DNA of 52,633 bases from assembly GCA_944323575.1 (NCBI GenBank), contig CALUTB010000006.1:1-52633 (forward strand). Direction: 5' to 3'. Of the stretch, positions 1 through 8,037 are shown in pieces; within the stretch, counting starts at the first letter, position 1; the number at the start of each line of letters is the position of its first letter. The notes beneath the pieces were generated by a model, which saw only the letters and a program-made list of their open reading frames with translations, was not told the DNA's origin and ran no database searches. Both the position numbers and the translations under genes were made by a program. The DNA comes from an uncultured Mailhella sp. (GTDB lineage: Bacteria > Desulfobacterota > Desulfovibrionia > Desulfovibrionales > Desulfovibrionaceae).

Positions 1-289
1 TCAGCTCACCGAACTGCTCATATAGCATCAGGCTGCTCTTTCCTTTCAAATATCCGACAAACGCCGATACACTCATCCTGGGCGGTATCTCCAGCAACAT
101 ATGGATATGGTCGGGACAACATTCCGCTTCTACCATGCTCACTCCCTTCCACTCACATAATTTTCGCAATATTTCTCCTATGGCCCTTTTCTTCTCTCCA
201 TAGAAAACCTGTCGGCGATATTTTGGTGCAAAGACTATGTGATATTTGCAGTTCCATTGCGTATGCGCCAACTTCTTTGTGTCACCCAT
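1..289 (-). CDS. tnpA: IS200/IS605-family transposase TnpA (partial)
   Basis: Single-strand DNA transposase of the HUH Y1 type, which cuts and rejoins hairpin-bearing ends of IS200-like elements. The reading frame starts at an ATG at 289 (MGDTKKLAHTQWNCKYHIVF) and stays open to the left edge, so the last third, including the expected catalytic tyrosine, is outside the window. The HUH metal motif is visible as CPDHIHML, followed by the family's usual I-P-P-R-M-S-V-S-A-F-V-G-Y-L-K-G-K-S. A strong Shine-Dalgarno (AAGGAGGT on the minus strand, 7 bases before the ATG) lies inside an inverted repeat. No tnpB is seen on this side. Identification is firm; intactness cannot be judged. Confidence 0.93.
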   Translation of the reverse strand, partial: MGDTKKLAHTQWNCKYHIVFAPKYRRQVFYGEKKRAIGEILRKLCEWKGVSMVEAECCPDHIHMLLEIPPRMSVSAFVGYLKGKSSLMLYEQFGEL

Positions 290-295
290 TGTGAC

Positions 296-361
296 CTCCT
301 TTTGATTTGCTTGTGGGCGCAGTTGCCGGACCGCACCTCCTTCTCAGCAAATCAAAAGGAG
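296..361 (-). promoter_or_regulatory. RBS-sequestering inverted repeat upstream of tnpA
   Basis: The 16-base arm at 296-311 is perfectly complementary to 346-361, with 34 bases between. In the tnpA transcript the proximal arm contains the Shine-Dalgarno, so folding would hide it. Translational silencing by a 5' stem-loop is known for IS200 of Salmonella; applying it here is inference from the same layout. Confidence 0.75.
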
Positions 362-398
362 TGGTTATCACTTACGCATAACTATAAGTTTTCGGGAA

Positions 399-417
399 CC
401 CCCAGCCTGGCTGGGGG
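399..417 (-). mobile_element. Subterminal hairpin of the IS200-like left end
   Basis: A palindrome of nine bases on each side of a single central base (CCCCCAGCC-T-GGCTGGGGG) lies upstream of tnpA, where IS200/IS605 elements carry the hairpin recognised by TnpA. The element boundary is probably between here and the rpsI terminator at 430, so the insertion sits just behind the ribosomal operon. The exact cleavage site cannot be fixed without the other end. Confidence 0.65.
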
Positions 418-429
418 AGGCTTTTAACC

Positions 430-457
430 AAAAAAGGCCCGTCGAAAACGACGGGCC
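430..457 (-). terminator. Rho-independent terminator of rplM-rpsI
   Basis: Stem of nine pairs (436-444 with 449-457) and an AAAA loop, followed on the minus strand by a run of six T. It lies 23 bases after the rpsI stop codon. Confidence 0.92.
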
Positions 458-479
458 CCATGCTGCGAAAACCGGAAGA

Positions 480-872
480 TTAACGCTTGGAGTACTGATA
501 ACGGGCGCGGGCAGCAGCCAGACCGTACTTCTTACGTTCCTTCTTACGGGCATCACGGGTCAGCAGACCGGCATGCTTCAGCGTGCCGCGCAGAGCGGGA
601 TCAGCCTGAAGCAGGGCACGGGAAATGCCGAGACGGACAGCTTCGGCCTGACCGGAAATGCCGCCGCCGCACACATTGACCTTGACGTCATACTGTTCGG
701 TAAGCTTGGTGAGGGCAAGAGGCTGACGGACAATCATCTGCAGGGTCTTGCGGGGGAAATACTGATCCATGGGACGGCCGTTGACTTCAATCTGACCGGA
801 ACCAGGATAGAGACGGGTACGGGCGATAGCCGTCTTGCGGCGGCCGGTGCCATAATCAAAAGCGGTGGACAT
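480..872 (-). CDS. rpsI: 30S ribosomal protein S9
   Basis: Small-subunit ribosomal protein, 130 residues, reaching the decoding centre with its C-terminal tail. The start [18 protein letters not shown] is chosen over an upstream in-frame ATG because S9 proteins begin close to the GTGRRKTA motif. The family motif IEVNGRP and the C-terminal basic tail ending [16 protein letters not shown] are present. It follows rplM by 10 bases, the usual L13-S9 operon, and ends at a strong terminator. Confidence 0.98.
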   Translation of the reverse strand: MSTAFDYGTGRRKTAIARTRLYPGSGQIEVNGRPMDQYFPRKTLQMIVRQPLALTKLTEQYDVKVNVCGGGISGQAEAVRLGISRALLQADPALRGTLKHAGLLTRDARKKERKKYGLAAARARYQYSKR

Positions 873-882
873 GGCTGGACTC

Positions 883-1317
883 CTACTTCTCAAAGGTCAG
901 CGGCTTGGGGGCCTGAGCGGCGTGAGGATGTTCGGCGCCGGCATAAATCTTCAGTTTCTTCAGCATGGCGCGGCCAAGACGGTTCTTGGGCAGCATACCG
1001 CGAACGGCCTTGCGGAGAACTTCCTCAGGTTTGGTGGCGAGCATTTTTTCAAGGCTGACTTCCTTGAGACCGCCAACCCAGCCGGAATGGCTGTAGTAGA
1101 GCTTGTCGTGCATCTTGGTGCCGGTCACGCGGATCTTTTCGCAATTGACCACCACGATGAAATCGCCGTTGTCCATATGAGGCGCAAATTCGGGCTTGTG
1201 CTTGCCACGCAGACGATGAGCGATCTGAGCGGCGAGGCGGCCGAGGATCTGATCTTCGGCGTCAACCAGATACCACTGACGGTCGATGTCGGCCGGGGTC
1301 GGGCTGAAAGTTTTCAT
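883..1317 (-). CDS. rplM: 50S ribosomal protein L13
   Basis: Large-subunit ribosomal protein, 144 residues. The start [20 protein letters not shown] has an AGGAGA Shine-Dalgarno a few bases upstream (1322-1328); a longer open frame upstream is leader. Family motifs [32 protein letters not shown] and [20 protein letters not shown] are all present. First gene of the rplM-rpsI operon. The leader contains a terminator-like hairpin, so expression may be set by attenuation. Confidence 0.98.
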   Translation of the reverse strand: MKTFSPTPADIDRQWYLVDAEDQILGRLAAQIAHRLRGKHKPEFAPHMDNGDFIVVVNCEKIRVTGTKMHDKLYYSHSGWVGGLKEVSLEKMLATKPEEVLRKAVRGMLPKNRLGRAMLKKLKIYAGAEHPHAAQAPKPLTFEK

Positions 1318-1382
1318 GAAAATATCTCCTGTCCCGCGCGGAGCGGAACCGCATGAGTGTGCCGTTGAAGAGGCGTAGTCAC

Positions 1383-1413
1383 AAAAAGGCTTCCCGCACA
1401 AGGCTCAGGAAGC
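1383..1413 (-). promoter_or_regulatory. Terminator-like hairpin in the rplM leader
   Basis: Reading on the minus strand, GCTTCC (1413-1408) pairs with GGAAGC (1394-1389) and is followed by C and five T (1387-1383), about 65 bases before the L13 start. Position and shape fit a leader attenuator. L13 autoregulation through a leader is known in other phyla; it is inference here. Confidence 0.5.
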
Positions 1414-1587
1414 GCATTCCTCGTTAACACTCGTTCTTTCATGAAGGGAAACCGGAGACGTTCAGCCCGCAACGGGGAGCCGGCAAAACGCACCTTGGGA
1501 GCGGCTACCAGACCGCCGTTCCCTTGCCAGAACGTTCGAAAGAAGGTATCTGCCATAAAACGAAACTTTAAGCAAGCGAGGAATCCC

Positions 1588-2838
1588 ATGCGGAGCATAA
1601 GAAAAAGTCTTCTCCAGTTTATTTTCTCGGGAGCCTATATGCGCCGCTGGAACGACAAACTGCGCCCCGTGGAACTTTTTGAGCTGGACAAGCAGGCTCA
1701 TAAGATGATCGTGGCCTTTCTTCTCTGGCAGCAGAACACCCGGCTCCTCTCCGAAGACGAACAACGCCGCATCGGCCTCGAGATCATCGAAGGCGGCATC
1801 TTCGACTACTTCTACAGACTGATCATCACCGACATCAAACCGCCGGTCTTCTATCGCATCAGGGCCAATCAGGAGCATTACCGGGAACTCACCGCATGGA
1901 CACTCAATGAGCTTGAACCCCGTATCCGCCCTCTGGACGAGAACTTCTGGCAGAGACTTGTCGCCTATCATACCCGCCCCGCAGACACGACAGACTCGCT
2001 TGCAGACCGCATCCTGAGCGCCGCGCACATGTATGCCTCCCGCTGGGAGTTCAGCCTCATCGAACCTCTCAACGGCTTTGACGAGGAAATAAAGGACATC
2101 GGCCCGTCGTTCAACAGAAAGCTGCTGGCACTCAAGGATGTGGAAGGCGTCAATGAGCTGCTTGCCGGTTCCGGAACCGCGCTGGCCCGCATGGCCAATC
2201 TCTGCGGACAGCTCCGTTTCCAGATCCGCTGGGCACAGACGCCCCGCATGCCCGTCACTTCGGTGCTCGGCCATATGTTCATCGTCGCCGTATACTCCTA
2301 TCTGCTCAGCCTTCATCTCGACGGGTGCCCCCAGCGCCGCATCAACGACTTCTACTGCGGCCTGTTCCATGATCTGGCGGAGCTTCTCACCCGGGACATC
2401 ATCACTCCGGTCAAACGCTCCGTGGCCCAGCTGCCGGAAATCATCCATCAGTACGAGGATGAGGAGCTACACAGCAAGATCCTCGATCCTCTGGAACAGG
2501 AAGGATGCGGCCATATCCGGGAGCGTCTCGACTATTATCTGGGACTGGCCACGAACTCGGAATTCAACGATACCTGCCGCGTCGACGGCGACGTCATCAA
2601 GGTGAACGGCTTCGCCGAACTCGGCGGGCGATACAATGAGGACGTCTTCGATCCGAAGGACGGACAACTCATCAAGGCATGCGACACGCTGGCAGCCTTC
2701 ATCGAAGCCTACAGCTCCATTCACAACGGTGTAGGTTCTCCTCATCTCTATGAGGCCATGGCACGCATGCGGCGTGAGTGCAGCGGCATCAGGCTGGGCA
2801 ATTTCAGCCTGGCCCCGCTTCTTGCCGACTTCGACTGA
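1588..2838 (+). CDS. HD-domain phosphohydrolase-like protein
   Basis: A 416-residue cytoplasmic protein. Its second half carries an HD metal-hydrolase core: an H in VTSVLGHMFIVAVYSYLL, then FHDLAELLTRDIITPVKRS, the H...HD pattern of the YfbR-like 5'-nucleotidase branch. HD enzymes of this branch hydrolyse phosphate esters of nucleotides; the substrate here is unknown. Start taken at MRSIRKSLLQFIFSGAYMRR, which has GCGAGGA upstream; longer in-frame starts would run into the rplM leader. The N-terminal 150 residues, including YRIRANQEHYRELTAW, are not recognised. It is divergent from rplM and convergent with the MBL-fold gene. Fold confident, role not. Confidence 0.8.
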   Translation: MRSIRKSLLQFIFSGAYMRRWNDKLRPVELFELDKQAHKMIVAFLLWQQNTRLLSEDEQRRIGLEIIEGGIFDYFYRLIITDIKPPVFYRIRANQEHYRELTAWTLNELEPRIRPLDENFWQRLVAYHTRPADTTDSLADRILSAAHMYASRWEFSLIEPLNGFDEEIKDIGPSFNRKLLALKDVEGVNELLAGSGTALARMANLCGQLRFQIRWAQTPRMPVTSVLGHMFIVAVYSYLLSLHLDGCPQRRINDFYCGLFHDLAELLTRDIITPVKRSVAQLPEIIHQYEDEELHSKILDPLEQEGCGHIRERLDYYLGLATNSEFNDTCRVDGDVIKVNGFAELGGRYNEDVFDPKDGQLIKACDTLAAFIEAYSSIHNGVGSPHLYEAMARMRRECSGIRLGNFSLAPLLADFD

Positions 2839-2848
2839 ACTTCTGACG

Positions 2849-2882
2849 AAAACGTCCTTCCCGCATGGATCGGGAAGGACGT
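2849..2882 (-). terminator. Hairpin terminator between convergent genes
   Basis: Twelve-pair stem (2852-2863 with 2871-2882), loop of seven bases. On the minus strand it is followed by four T, so it mainly serves the MBL-fold gene; on the plus strand no T-run follows. Confidence 0.75.
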
Positions 2883-2902
2883 GGCGAAGTGTCAGATCCG
2901 CA

Positions 2903-3751
2903 CTACTTCTTCATCAGCATGGGAACGAACGCATCAAGCAGAGGAACGAGACCATACTCCGGATACTGGGCGACAATGCGCTCCACGGCTTCCTCCGTAC
3001 TTCCGGATTCCTTCACGGTCCTGTCGACAAAGGCATAGTATTCCGCAACATTGTCGATCAACAGATCGCTTTCGGCAGGCACGCCGTGTCCGCCGACCAT
3101 CCAAGTATATCCCTCATTCTTCAGCTTCTGAAGCTGGGCCAGACGGGCCTCGAAGGGAGGCATGGGTACATGCACCCCGACATAGCCCAGGTGATGCGTC
3201 ATGACCATCTTTCCGGCCGGAAGTGCGATGATGCTGGCTCCGAGATCAGGCAGCGACGTGAACTCGTACTCTAAGCCTCCCAGTTTTTTCGAGCCGTCGG
3301 CAAGCGGTTCCACTTCGGGAACGGAGGTGTAGGGAACCATCTCCGTCCCCATGGAAACACGGGCTGCTTCCAGCGCCTTTTTTCCTGCGTCGCCGCTGAT
3401 GGCGGCAGCCTGCGTGCTGTATATCTTCACCCCGGGAAACAACGTGTCCACGCCAAGCCAGTGATGTTCATGCGCATGGGAAATGACCACCGCCTCCACG
3501 GGCTTGCCCAGTGAGTCCGCAAACGCCTTGAACTCCTTGTTCTGCGGCGCGTTGCCGGGCACGTCGAAGATCACCAGTCGGTCCGTTTCCACGATCTGGG
3601 CAGCCCCGCCGGTGATGCTTACATAGTCATGCAGCGTGATGCTGCCCACTTGCTTACTGAAAACTTCTCCATGGGAAAGACCGGCGGCATGGGCCGTTCC
3701 AATGACACACCATGCGGCAGCGGCCGCAACCAGGGTCAACATTCTATTCAT
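2903..3751 (-). CDS. Secreted metallo-beta-lactamase-fold hydrolase
   Basis: A 282-residue MBL-fold protein with a cleavable signal peptide (MNRMLTLVAAAAAWCVIGTAHA), hence predicted periplasmic. Start supported by GGAGA 7 bases upstream. The metal loop at residues 92-97 is H-A-H-E-H-H, where the family usually has H-x-H-x-D-H: the aspartate is replaced by histidine. Later ligand candidates are in MVMTHHLG and MVGGHGVP. Substrate not evident; relatives include lactonases, sulfatases and class B lactamases, and the Asp change argues against assuming any of these. It stands alone, with two palindromic operator-like boxes 130-190 bases upstream, so it is probably controlled by a dimeric repressor not encoded nearby. 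Confidence 0.85.
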   Translation of the reverse strand: MNRMLTLVAAAAAWCVIGTAHAAGLSHGEVFSKQVGSITLHDYVSITGGAAQIVETDRLVIFDVPGNAPQNKEFKAFADSLGKPVEAVVISHAHEHHWLGVDTLFPGVKIYSTQAAAISGDAGKKALEAARVSMGTEMVPYTSVPEVEPLADGSKKLGGLEYEFTSLPDLGASIIALPAGKMVMTHHLGYVGVHVPMPPFEARLAQLQKLKNEGYTWMVGGHGVPAESDLLIDNVAEYYAFVDRTVKESGSTEEAVERIVAQYPEYGLVPLLDAFVPMLMKK

Positions 3752-3877
3752 GATTGTTCTCCAAACGCTGAAATGAGTCCATCTTCTGCGAACCGCCGCC
3801 TTGCTCCTGATCTTCCGAGAAGGACGACTCCCCCGATCAAGCACCGCGGCTCCAGCTCCATGTCACAGGAGCAAAAC

Positions 3878-3937
3878 ACAATAATTAGTTCGATATCAAA
3901 CTTTATTAACGTTTTTAGTTTGATATCAAATTATTGT
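3878..3937 (-). promoter_or_regulatory. Two tandem GATATC palindromes, putative operators
   Basis: Two dyads lie 30 bases apart centre to centre: GTTCGATATCAAAC at 3888-3901, one mismatch between arms, and the perfect 12-base TTTGATATCAAA at 3919-3930. ACAATAATT on the left and its near complement AATTATTGT on the right extend the symmetry to the whole block. This is the only AT-rich stretch between the tmRNA and the MBL-fold gene. Such short dyads are typical of MarR-like or similar dimeric regulators; the protein is unknown. Confidence 0.6.
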
Positions 3938-4085
3938 CAAGGTCAAAAATGCTCTTTTTACGCCACGTTTCACGCCGGGTGCTCCATTCTTTACAGACAA
4001 ACGAAACATGACTATAGTATATTCACACCGGAAGCGCTCTCTACCGGGAGCGCGGCTTTTCTCGCCATGAAAAGTCTCCCGATCT

Positions 4086-4465
4086 GGGGGCGCATTGGTT
4101 TCGACGGGGATGCTGGAAGCCGGGGTTGCAGGTCGAGGCGCCGCTGGCCTCGTAAAAAGCGGCAACAAAGTAATTGCCAACAACGATTACGAATACGCCT
4201 ACGCTGCGTAAGCGGCAGGGCACCCTGACGGCATAGACCGTCACGCCGAAGCGGCCGACGTCCGATACGTCGCGGAGGCGCCAATGCATCGGGCTGGCGA
4301 GCGTCTGTTCCTGCCGGGACGCGCGCGAGGAGTGCACGGAAGGATAACCGACGGACGCCCGTCTGCGGGCAAGTCCAGAGGCGAAAACCCGTACGCAGAC
4401 TAAACCTGTAGAGGCCTTGCGCGGACCTTTCTCGGACGGGAGTTCGACTCTCCCCGCCTCCACCA
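4086..4465 (+). ncRNA. ssrA: Transfer-messenger RNA (tmRNA)
   Basis: One-piece tmRNA that rescues stalled ribosomes by trans-translation. The acceptor stem pairs GGGGGCG (4086-4092) with CGCCTCC (4455-4461), then A and an encoded CCA. The 5' part has the diagnostic GGTTTCGACGGGG and the 3' part the T-arm GGGAGTTCGACTCTCC. The tag reading frame runs 4176-4211: resume codon GCC, peptide ANNDYEYAYAA, stop TAA. The tag ends in A-Y-A-A instead of the enterobacterial A-L-A-A. tmRNA 3' ends are common integration sites, and a broken recombinase lies 1 kb downstream. Confidence 0.98.
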
Positions 4466-5476
4466 AAAGTCAAAAATCCAGTAGCACCGCTATTGGATGA
4501 CACATCATGCTCTCAATGTCGCAACACGAAGGTGCTGCGCATCGGGAGCATTTTTTATGCTCTGGTCTCTGCCGGAAAGGCGACCTGCCATGTCCGTAGC
4601 CGTCCCGGACAGACGCTTTCCGCTTGAACTCCGCCCGCCGTGAACGAAAAGTCTGCGAAAACGAATACGGCTTCCCCGCTTTTTCCTCAGAGGCACTGCT
4701 CGCAACTGAACAAGACATGCTTCCGATCGATCGCCGCTTCGGACATTTTTCTTTCTTATTTTGATGTCCATGTTCTCCGACAGCTCGATGCCGGAACAGT
4801 CTCTATCTTTTCATCCCCGATTTTCTCTGGAGACGTTCCAAAAGCCGCTTCTCTGTTTTTCCGAAAAACAAGACTACCGCTCGACACGACAGGAACATCC
4901 TCGACGTTCCGGCTTTGGCCGTTCTCTTTTTTCATCCCGTTTTTCTTCCACCATACACTGCCGGCCCCTTCCGAACGAATCTTCTTTCTCCGAAAGGATG
5001 CGGGACATGGCATCCTAGTATCCCGACCTTCCGCATTGCAGAAAAAGCGGTTCATTACTGCATGATAGCTCGTTATGCTGCCCGAATCGCACTTTCATTC
5101 CGGGACATCCCGGCAAAAAGGAGGCAGAAAAATGACCAAAATCATGGCTCGAAGCGCTTCGGAAGGACAGTGCCCTTCTGAAGCCCCTCCCACATTCTCG
5201 GGGCAGCCGAAGACTCCGCACCTCCCTCTGCGGACTGCGGCAGAACGCCTGAACAGCAGAGCACGGCGGCATCACCTGTTGCAACAGACCGCCCCCCGTA
5301 CCCTCCCCCTCTGCCTGCCTCCATGACGATGCAGCGACATCGCCGACAGAACGTTTTCTCCATGCGGCATGATCCACTTCCGCAGTATGCAGGATCATAT
5401 CACGATCACGACCGGAATCTCCGCATACGCAATGCGCCGGTCACAGATTTTCAAAAAAAAACAGCGAGTACTGACA
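4466..5476. other. Gene-poor kilobase downstream of tmRNA
   Basis: No recognisable gene on either strand. Visible structure: a hairpin at 4476-4498 (ATCCAGTAGC with GCTATTGGAT) directly after the tmRNA, and ATGCTC (4507-4512) paired with GAGCAT (4546-4551) before six T, a possible tmRNA terminator. Coding potential is poor: short frames with skewed composition and no family resemblance. Together with the frameshifted resolvase that follows, it reads as a decayed insertion at the tmRNA locus. I looked for a copy of the tmRNA 3' end up to 6216 and saw none. Confidence 0.5.
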
Positions 5477-6081
5477 ATGGGAAAAACATACGGGTATATC
5501 CGGGTCTCCAGCATAGATCAGAATGAAAACCGTCAATGTCTGGCCATGCAGGAACAGGCCATACCTGAAAAAATATCTTCATCGACAAGATATCAGGCAA
5601 GGATTTTCACAGACCCCAGTACCGGGCCATGCTCAGACGTCTGAAGCCGGGGGATCAGATATGCATAACAAGCATTGACAGACTGGGAAGGAACTACAAG
5701 GAAATCCAGCAGCAGTGGCACATTCTGACCAAGGACATGAAGGTGGACATCCTGGTTCTGGACATGCCCCTGCTCGATACCAGACGCGACAAAGATCTGC
5801 TCGGCGCCTTCATTGCCGATCTCGTACTTCAGGTTCTCTCGTTCGTGGCACAAAATGAGAGGGAGAACATCCGGCGTCGTCAGGCCGAAGGCATTGCCGC
5901 AGCAAAGATCAACGGCACACGCTTCGGACGGCAGCCCAGTCCCCTGCCCACGACCTTCTCCCGAGTATACGCGTTGTGGAAGGACGGCAAAATCAATACA
6001 TCCGAAGCCGCAAGGCGCTGCGGCATGGCCAGATCAACCTTCCGCTACAGGGCCAGAACCTACATGAAGAACACATCCTAA
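5477..6081 (+). pseudogene. Frameshifted serine recombinase (resolvase/invertase family)
   Basis: Small serine recombinase of the Tn3-resolvase/Hin type. The N-terminal part MGKTYGYIRVSSIDQNENRQ (catalytic serine in RVS) is in one frame and ends at a stop at 5642-5644. The rest (DRLGRNYKEI, QNERENIRRRQAEGI and a C-terminal helix-turn-helix with TSEAARRCGMARSTFRYRA) is in another frame. Adding one A to the A6 run at 5568-5573 joins them into a normal 201-residue protein, with EKNIFIDKISGKDF across the join. So one base is missing. Either it is a pseudogene, or full-length protein depends on slippage at the A-run. A sequencing error is possible. Confidence 0.85.
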
Positions 6082-6165
6082 AATTCTCGGCATGGTGTAT
6101 CTTCCCCCCCCCTTCCCCTGCATGCTTCCCGGACATGAGGAAAAAATGAAGAGAACACCATGCCT

Positions 6166-6188
6166 TTTCCTCCGCCATACGGAGGAAA
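6166..6188 (-). terminator. Hairpin after tmk
   Basis: TTTCCTCCG (6166-6174) pairs perfectly with CGGAGGAAA (6180-6188) around five bases, about 30 bases after the tmk stop. No clear T-run follows, so it is a weak terminator candidate. Confidence 0.45.
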
Positions 6189-6216
6189 GGGACCGGAAGG
6201 CATGCGGACGAACTTT

Positions 6217-6843
6217 TCAGGACACTATCCCAAGCCCCGACAAAGCCTGCTGAAGCAGCTGCTGTGGGGCCAGCGTCGCATCCAGGATCTGAAACCTTTC
6301 CGGCCAGCGTGCCGCCCGGTCCAGAAAACCTTCCCGTATACGCTGATGAAAGGCCTTTTCCTCGGCCTCGAAACGCCCTTCGCTGGCGCTCAGTCCCTCG
6401 CGTCCGTTCCGGGCACGCGCCCGGTCGAGTCCCGTTTCCACGGGCAGATCGAGAAGCAGCGTTCTGTCGGGCCAGAGTCCTTTTGTCGCGTAGTCGTTGA
6501 GTGTCTGAAGTCTGTCGATGTCCATGCCGCGTCCATACCCCTGATAGGCTATGGTGGAGTCGGCATAACGATCACACAGGACCCATTCGTCCCGCTCCAG
6601 AGCCGGACGGATGGTCTCAGCCACATGCTGGGCACGGTCGGCCAGAAAAAGAAACAGTTCCGCACGACTGTCCAGTCTGCTCGACACATCCAGAAGCAGG
6701 GGTCTGAGGCTTGCCCCGAGGCCGCAACCTCCGGGTTCCCGCGTACGGAGAAAGGCTATGCCGCGCCTCTCCAGCTCCCGGGCAAGCAGATTCAGAAGCG
6801 TACTCTTGCCCGCGCCTTCCACGCCCTCTACAGTAACGAACAC
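6217..6843 (-). CDS. tmk: Thymidylate kinase
   Basis: Phosphorylates dTMP to dTDP with ATP in the cytoplasm; 208 residues, normal length. P-loop GVEGAGKST at residues 7-15, the DR[YF] motif as CDRYADSTIAYQGYGRG, and TREPGG near residue 34 are present. The start codon lies inside the end of the upstream nuclease gene (16 bases shared), so the two are translationally coupled. Confidence 0.97.
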   Translation of the reverse strand: MFVTVEGVEGAGKSTLLNLLARELERRGIAFLRTREPGGCGLGASLRPLLLDVSSRLDSRAELFLFLADRAQHVAETIRPALERDEWVLCDRYADSTIAYQGYGRGMDIDRLQTLNDYATKGLWPDRTLLLDLPVETGLDRARARNGREGLSASEGRFEAEEKAFHQRIREGFLDRAARWPERFQILDATLAPQQLLQQALSGLGIVS

Positions 6844-7907
6844 TGTCTTTCCTCCTGTCTGGCTTCCTTTTTTTCCTGCCGGGACGCTCTGGACGACTTT
6901 CCCGCAGCCGGATCTTCAGGCGTGTGCACCGGTCGACAGACGCTGCGGCCGAGAAGAGACTGATAGGCGCTCCAGACCATGCCGTCGCCGCCCTCGGACG
7001 GCGGCAGCACGCCGCGACACTGGGCGAGTTTAGCGTCTATATTGTCGGCATGATGCAGCACAAAGGCTTCCGGCGTCGAAGGCTCCCGGACCGCGCCGAA
7101 CTGCAGCTCTCCGTGATGACTTGCGATGAGATGCTTGAAATGCATGATCAGCCCGGGTTCCAGGCCGGATTTGCGCAGATGCGGCTCAAGCATGACGATG
7201 CCCTGCACGATATGTCCCAGAAGGCGTCCCTCGTCGGTATATTCCGTCACCAGAAGACCGCCCATCTCGTCGATCTTGCCTATGTCATGCAGAAGGGCCG
7301 CGGCCAGAAGCGTCTGCCTGTCCAGATCAGGATAGTGATCCGCCATGAGCATGCATATTTCCGCAACGGAAAGCATATGCTCAAGAAGTCCTCCGGCATA
7401 AGCATGATGCACGGATTTTGCGGCAGGAGCCTTGAGCAGAAGAGAACGGATGCGCTTGTCGGAAAGCACGGAATGCATGAACTTCTTCCACGGCTTGTGC
7501 GTAAGCACGCTGTCGCACAGTCTTTCGACGTCCGCAAGCATATCTGCCGCGGGGCGCGGACTGGAAACCGTATACTCCTCAAGCGGCAGCGACTCGACCT
7601 CATCATCGTCCAGAACTCGCAGCGCATCCACCGTGAGCTGAAGCTGATCACGATACAGGGAGATCCTCCCTTCCACCTGCACCATCTGTCCCGCGGCAAG
7701 GGAAGAGAAGGAAAGGCTGAGGGGACTCCACACCTTGGCTTCCAAAGATCCGCTGGCGTCCTTCAGCTCCAGTCTCCAGTACGGACCGTTGCGGGACTGC
7801 TGAAGAGAAGCGAGCGCGACAAGATAGATTGAAGCAATCTCGTCTCCGGCCGTCATCCGGCTGATTTTCTGATGTTCCGTCATGCTGACCTCGGAAGGAT
7901 TTGACAT
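6828..7907 (-). CDS. YhaM-like OB-fold/HD-domain 3'-5' exoribonuclease
   Basis: A 359-residue protein with an N-terminal OB nucleic-acid-binding fold (residues about 20-100: DASGSLEAKVWSPL, VQVEGRISLYRDQLQLTVDALR) and an HD domain (HHAYAGGLLEHMLSV at 167-181, HDIGK at 207-211, ASHHGELQFGA later). This order matches YhaM/CBF1, which trims RNA and single-stranded DNA from the 3' end. The tail after about residue 330 is basic and low-complexity. In-frame ATGs at 7907 and 7883 are both possible starts. It overlaps tmk. Family assignment good; substrate inferred. Confidence 0.88.
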   Translation of the reverse strand: MSNPSEVSMTEHQKISRMTAGDEIASIYLVALASLQQSRNGPYWRLELKDASGSLEAKVWSPLSLSFSSLAAGQMVQVEGRISLYRDQLQLTVDALRVLDDDEVESLPLEEYTVSSPRPAADMLADVERLCDSVLTHKPWKKFMHSVLSDKRIRSLLLKAPAAKSVHHAYAGGLLEHMLSVAEICMLMADHYPDLDRQTLLAAALLHDIGKIDEMGGLLVTEYTDEGRLLGHIVQGIVMLEPHLRKSGLEPGLIMHFKHLIASHHGELQFGAVREPSTPEAFVLHHADNIDAKLAQCRGVLPPSEGGDGMVWSAYQSLLGRSVCRPVHTPEDPAAGKSSRASRQEKKEARQEERQCSLL

Positions 7908-8037
7908 TTTGTTCCCGTTCTATACAAAAAACATGAAGAGCGGCGCAGGCCGCCGCTTCATCGCATTTTCCTCTTCTTCAACTATCTGCCGAGGCTGAGC
8001 TTGTAAAGCCTTTCGCCCGCGTTTTTACGGAGTCCAT

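Noticed and set aside
5132..5326. A 64-codon frame with a strong GGAGG ribosome-binding site in the gene-poor region
   Set aside because: The protein (MTKIMARSASEGQCPSE...) is rich in Pro, Arg and His with no domain. It may be a relic of a lost gene but I cannot support it as a real one.
6089..6164. Inverted 10-mers GGCATGGTGT and ACACCATGCC around the space between resolvase and tmk
   Set aside because: They are short and 56 bases apart, with no sign of a mobile-element end or target duplication; chance or a weak terminator is as likely.
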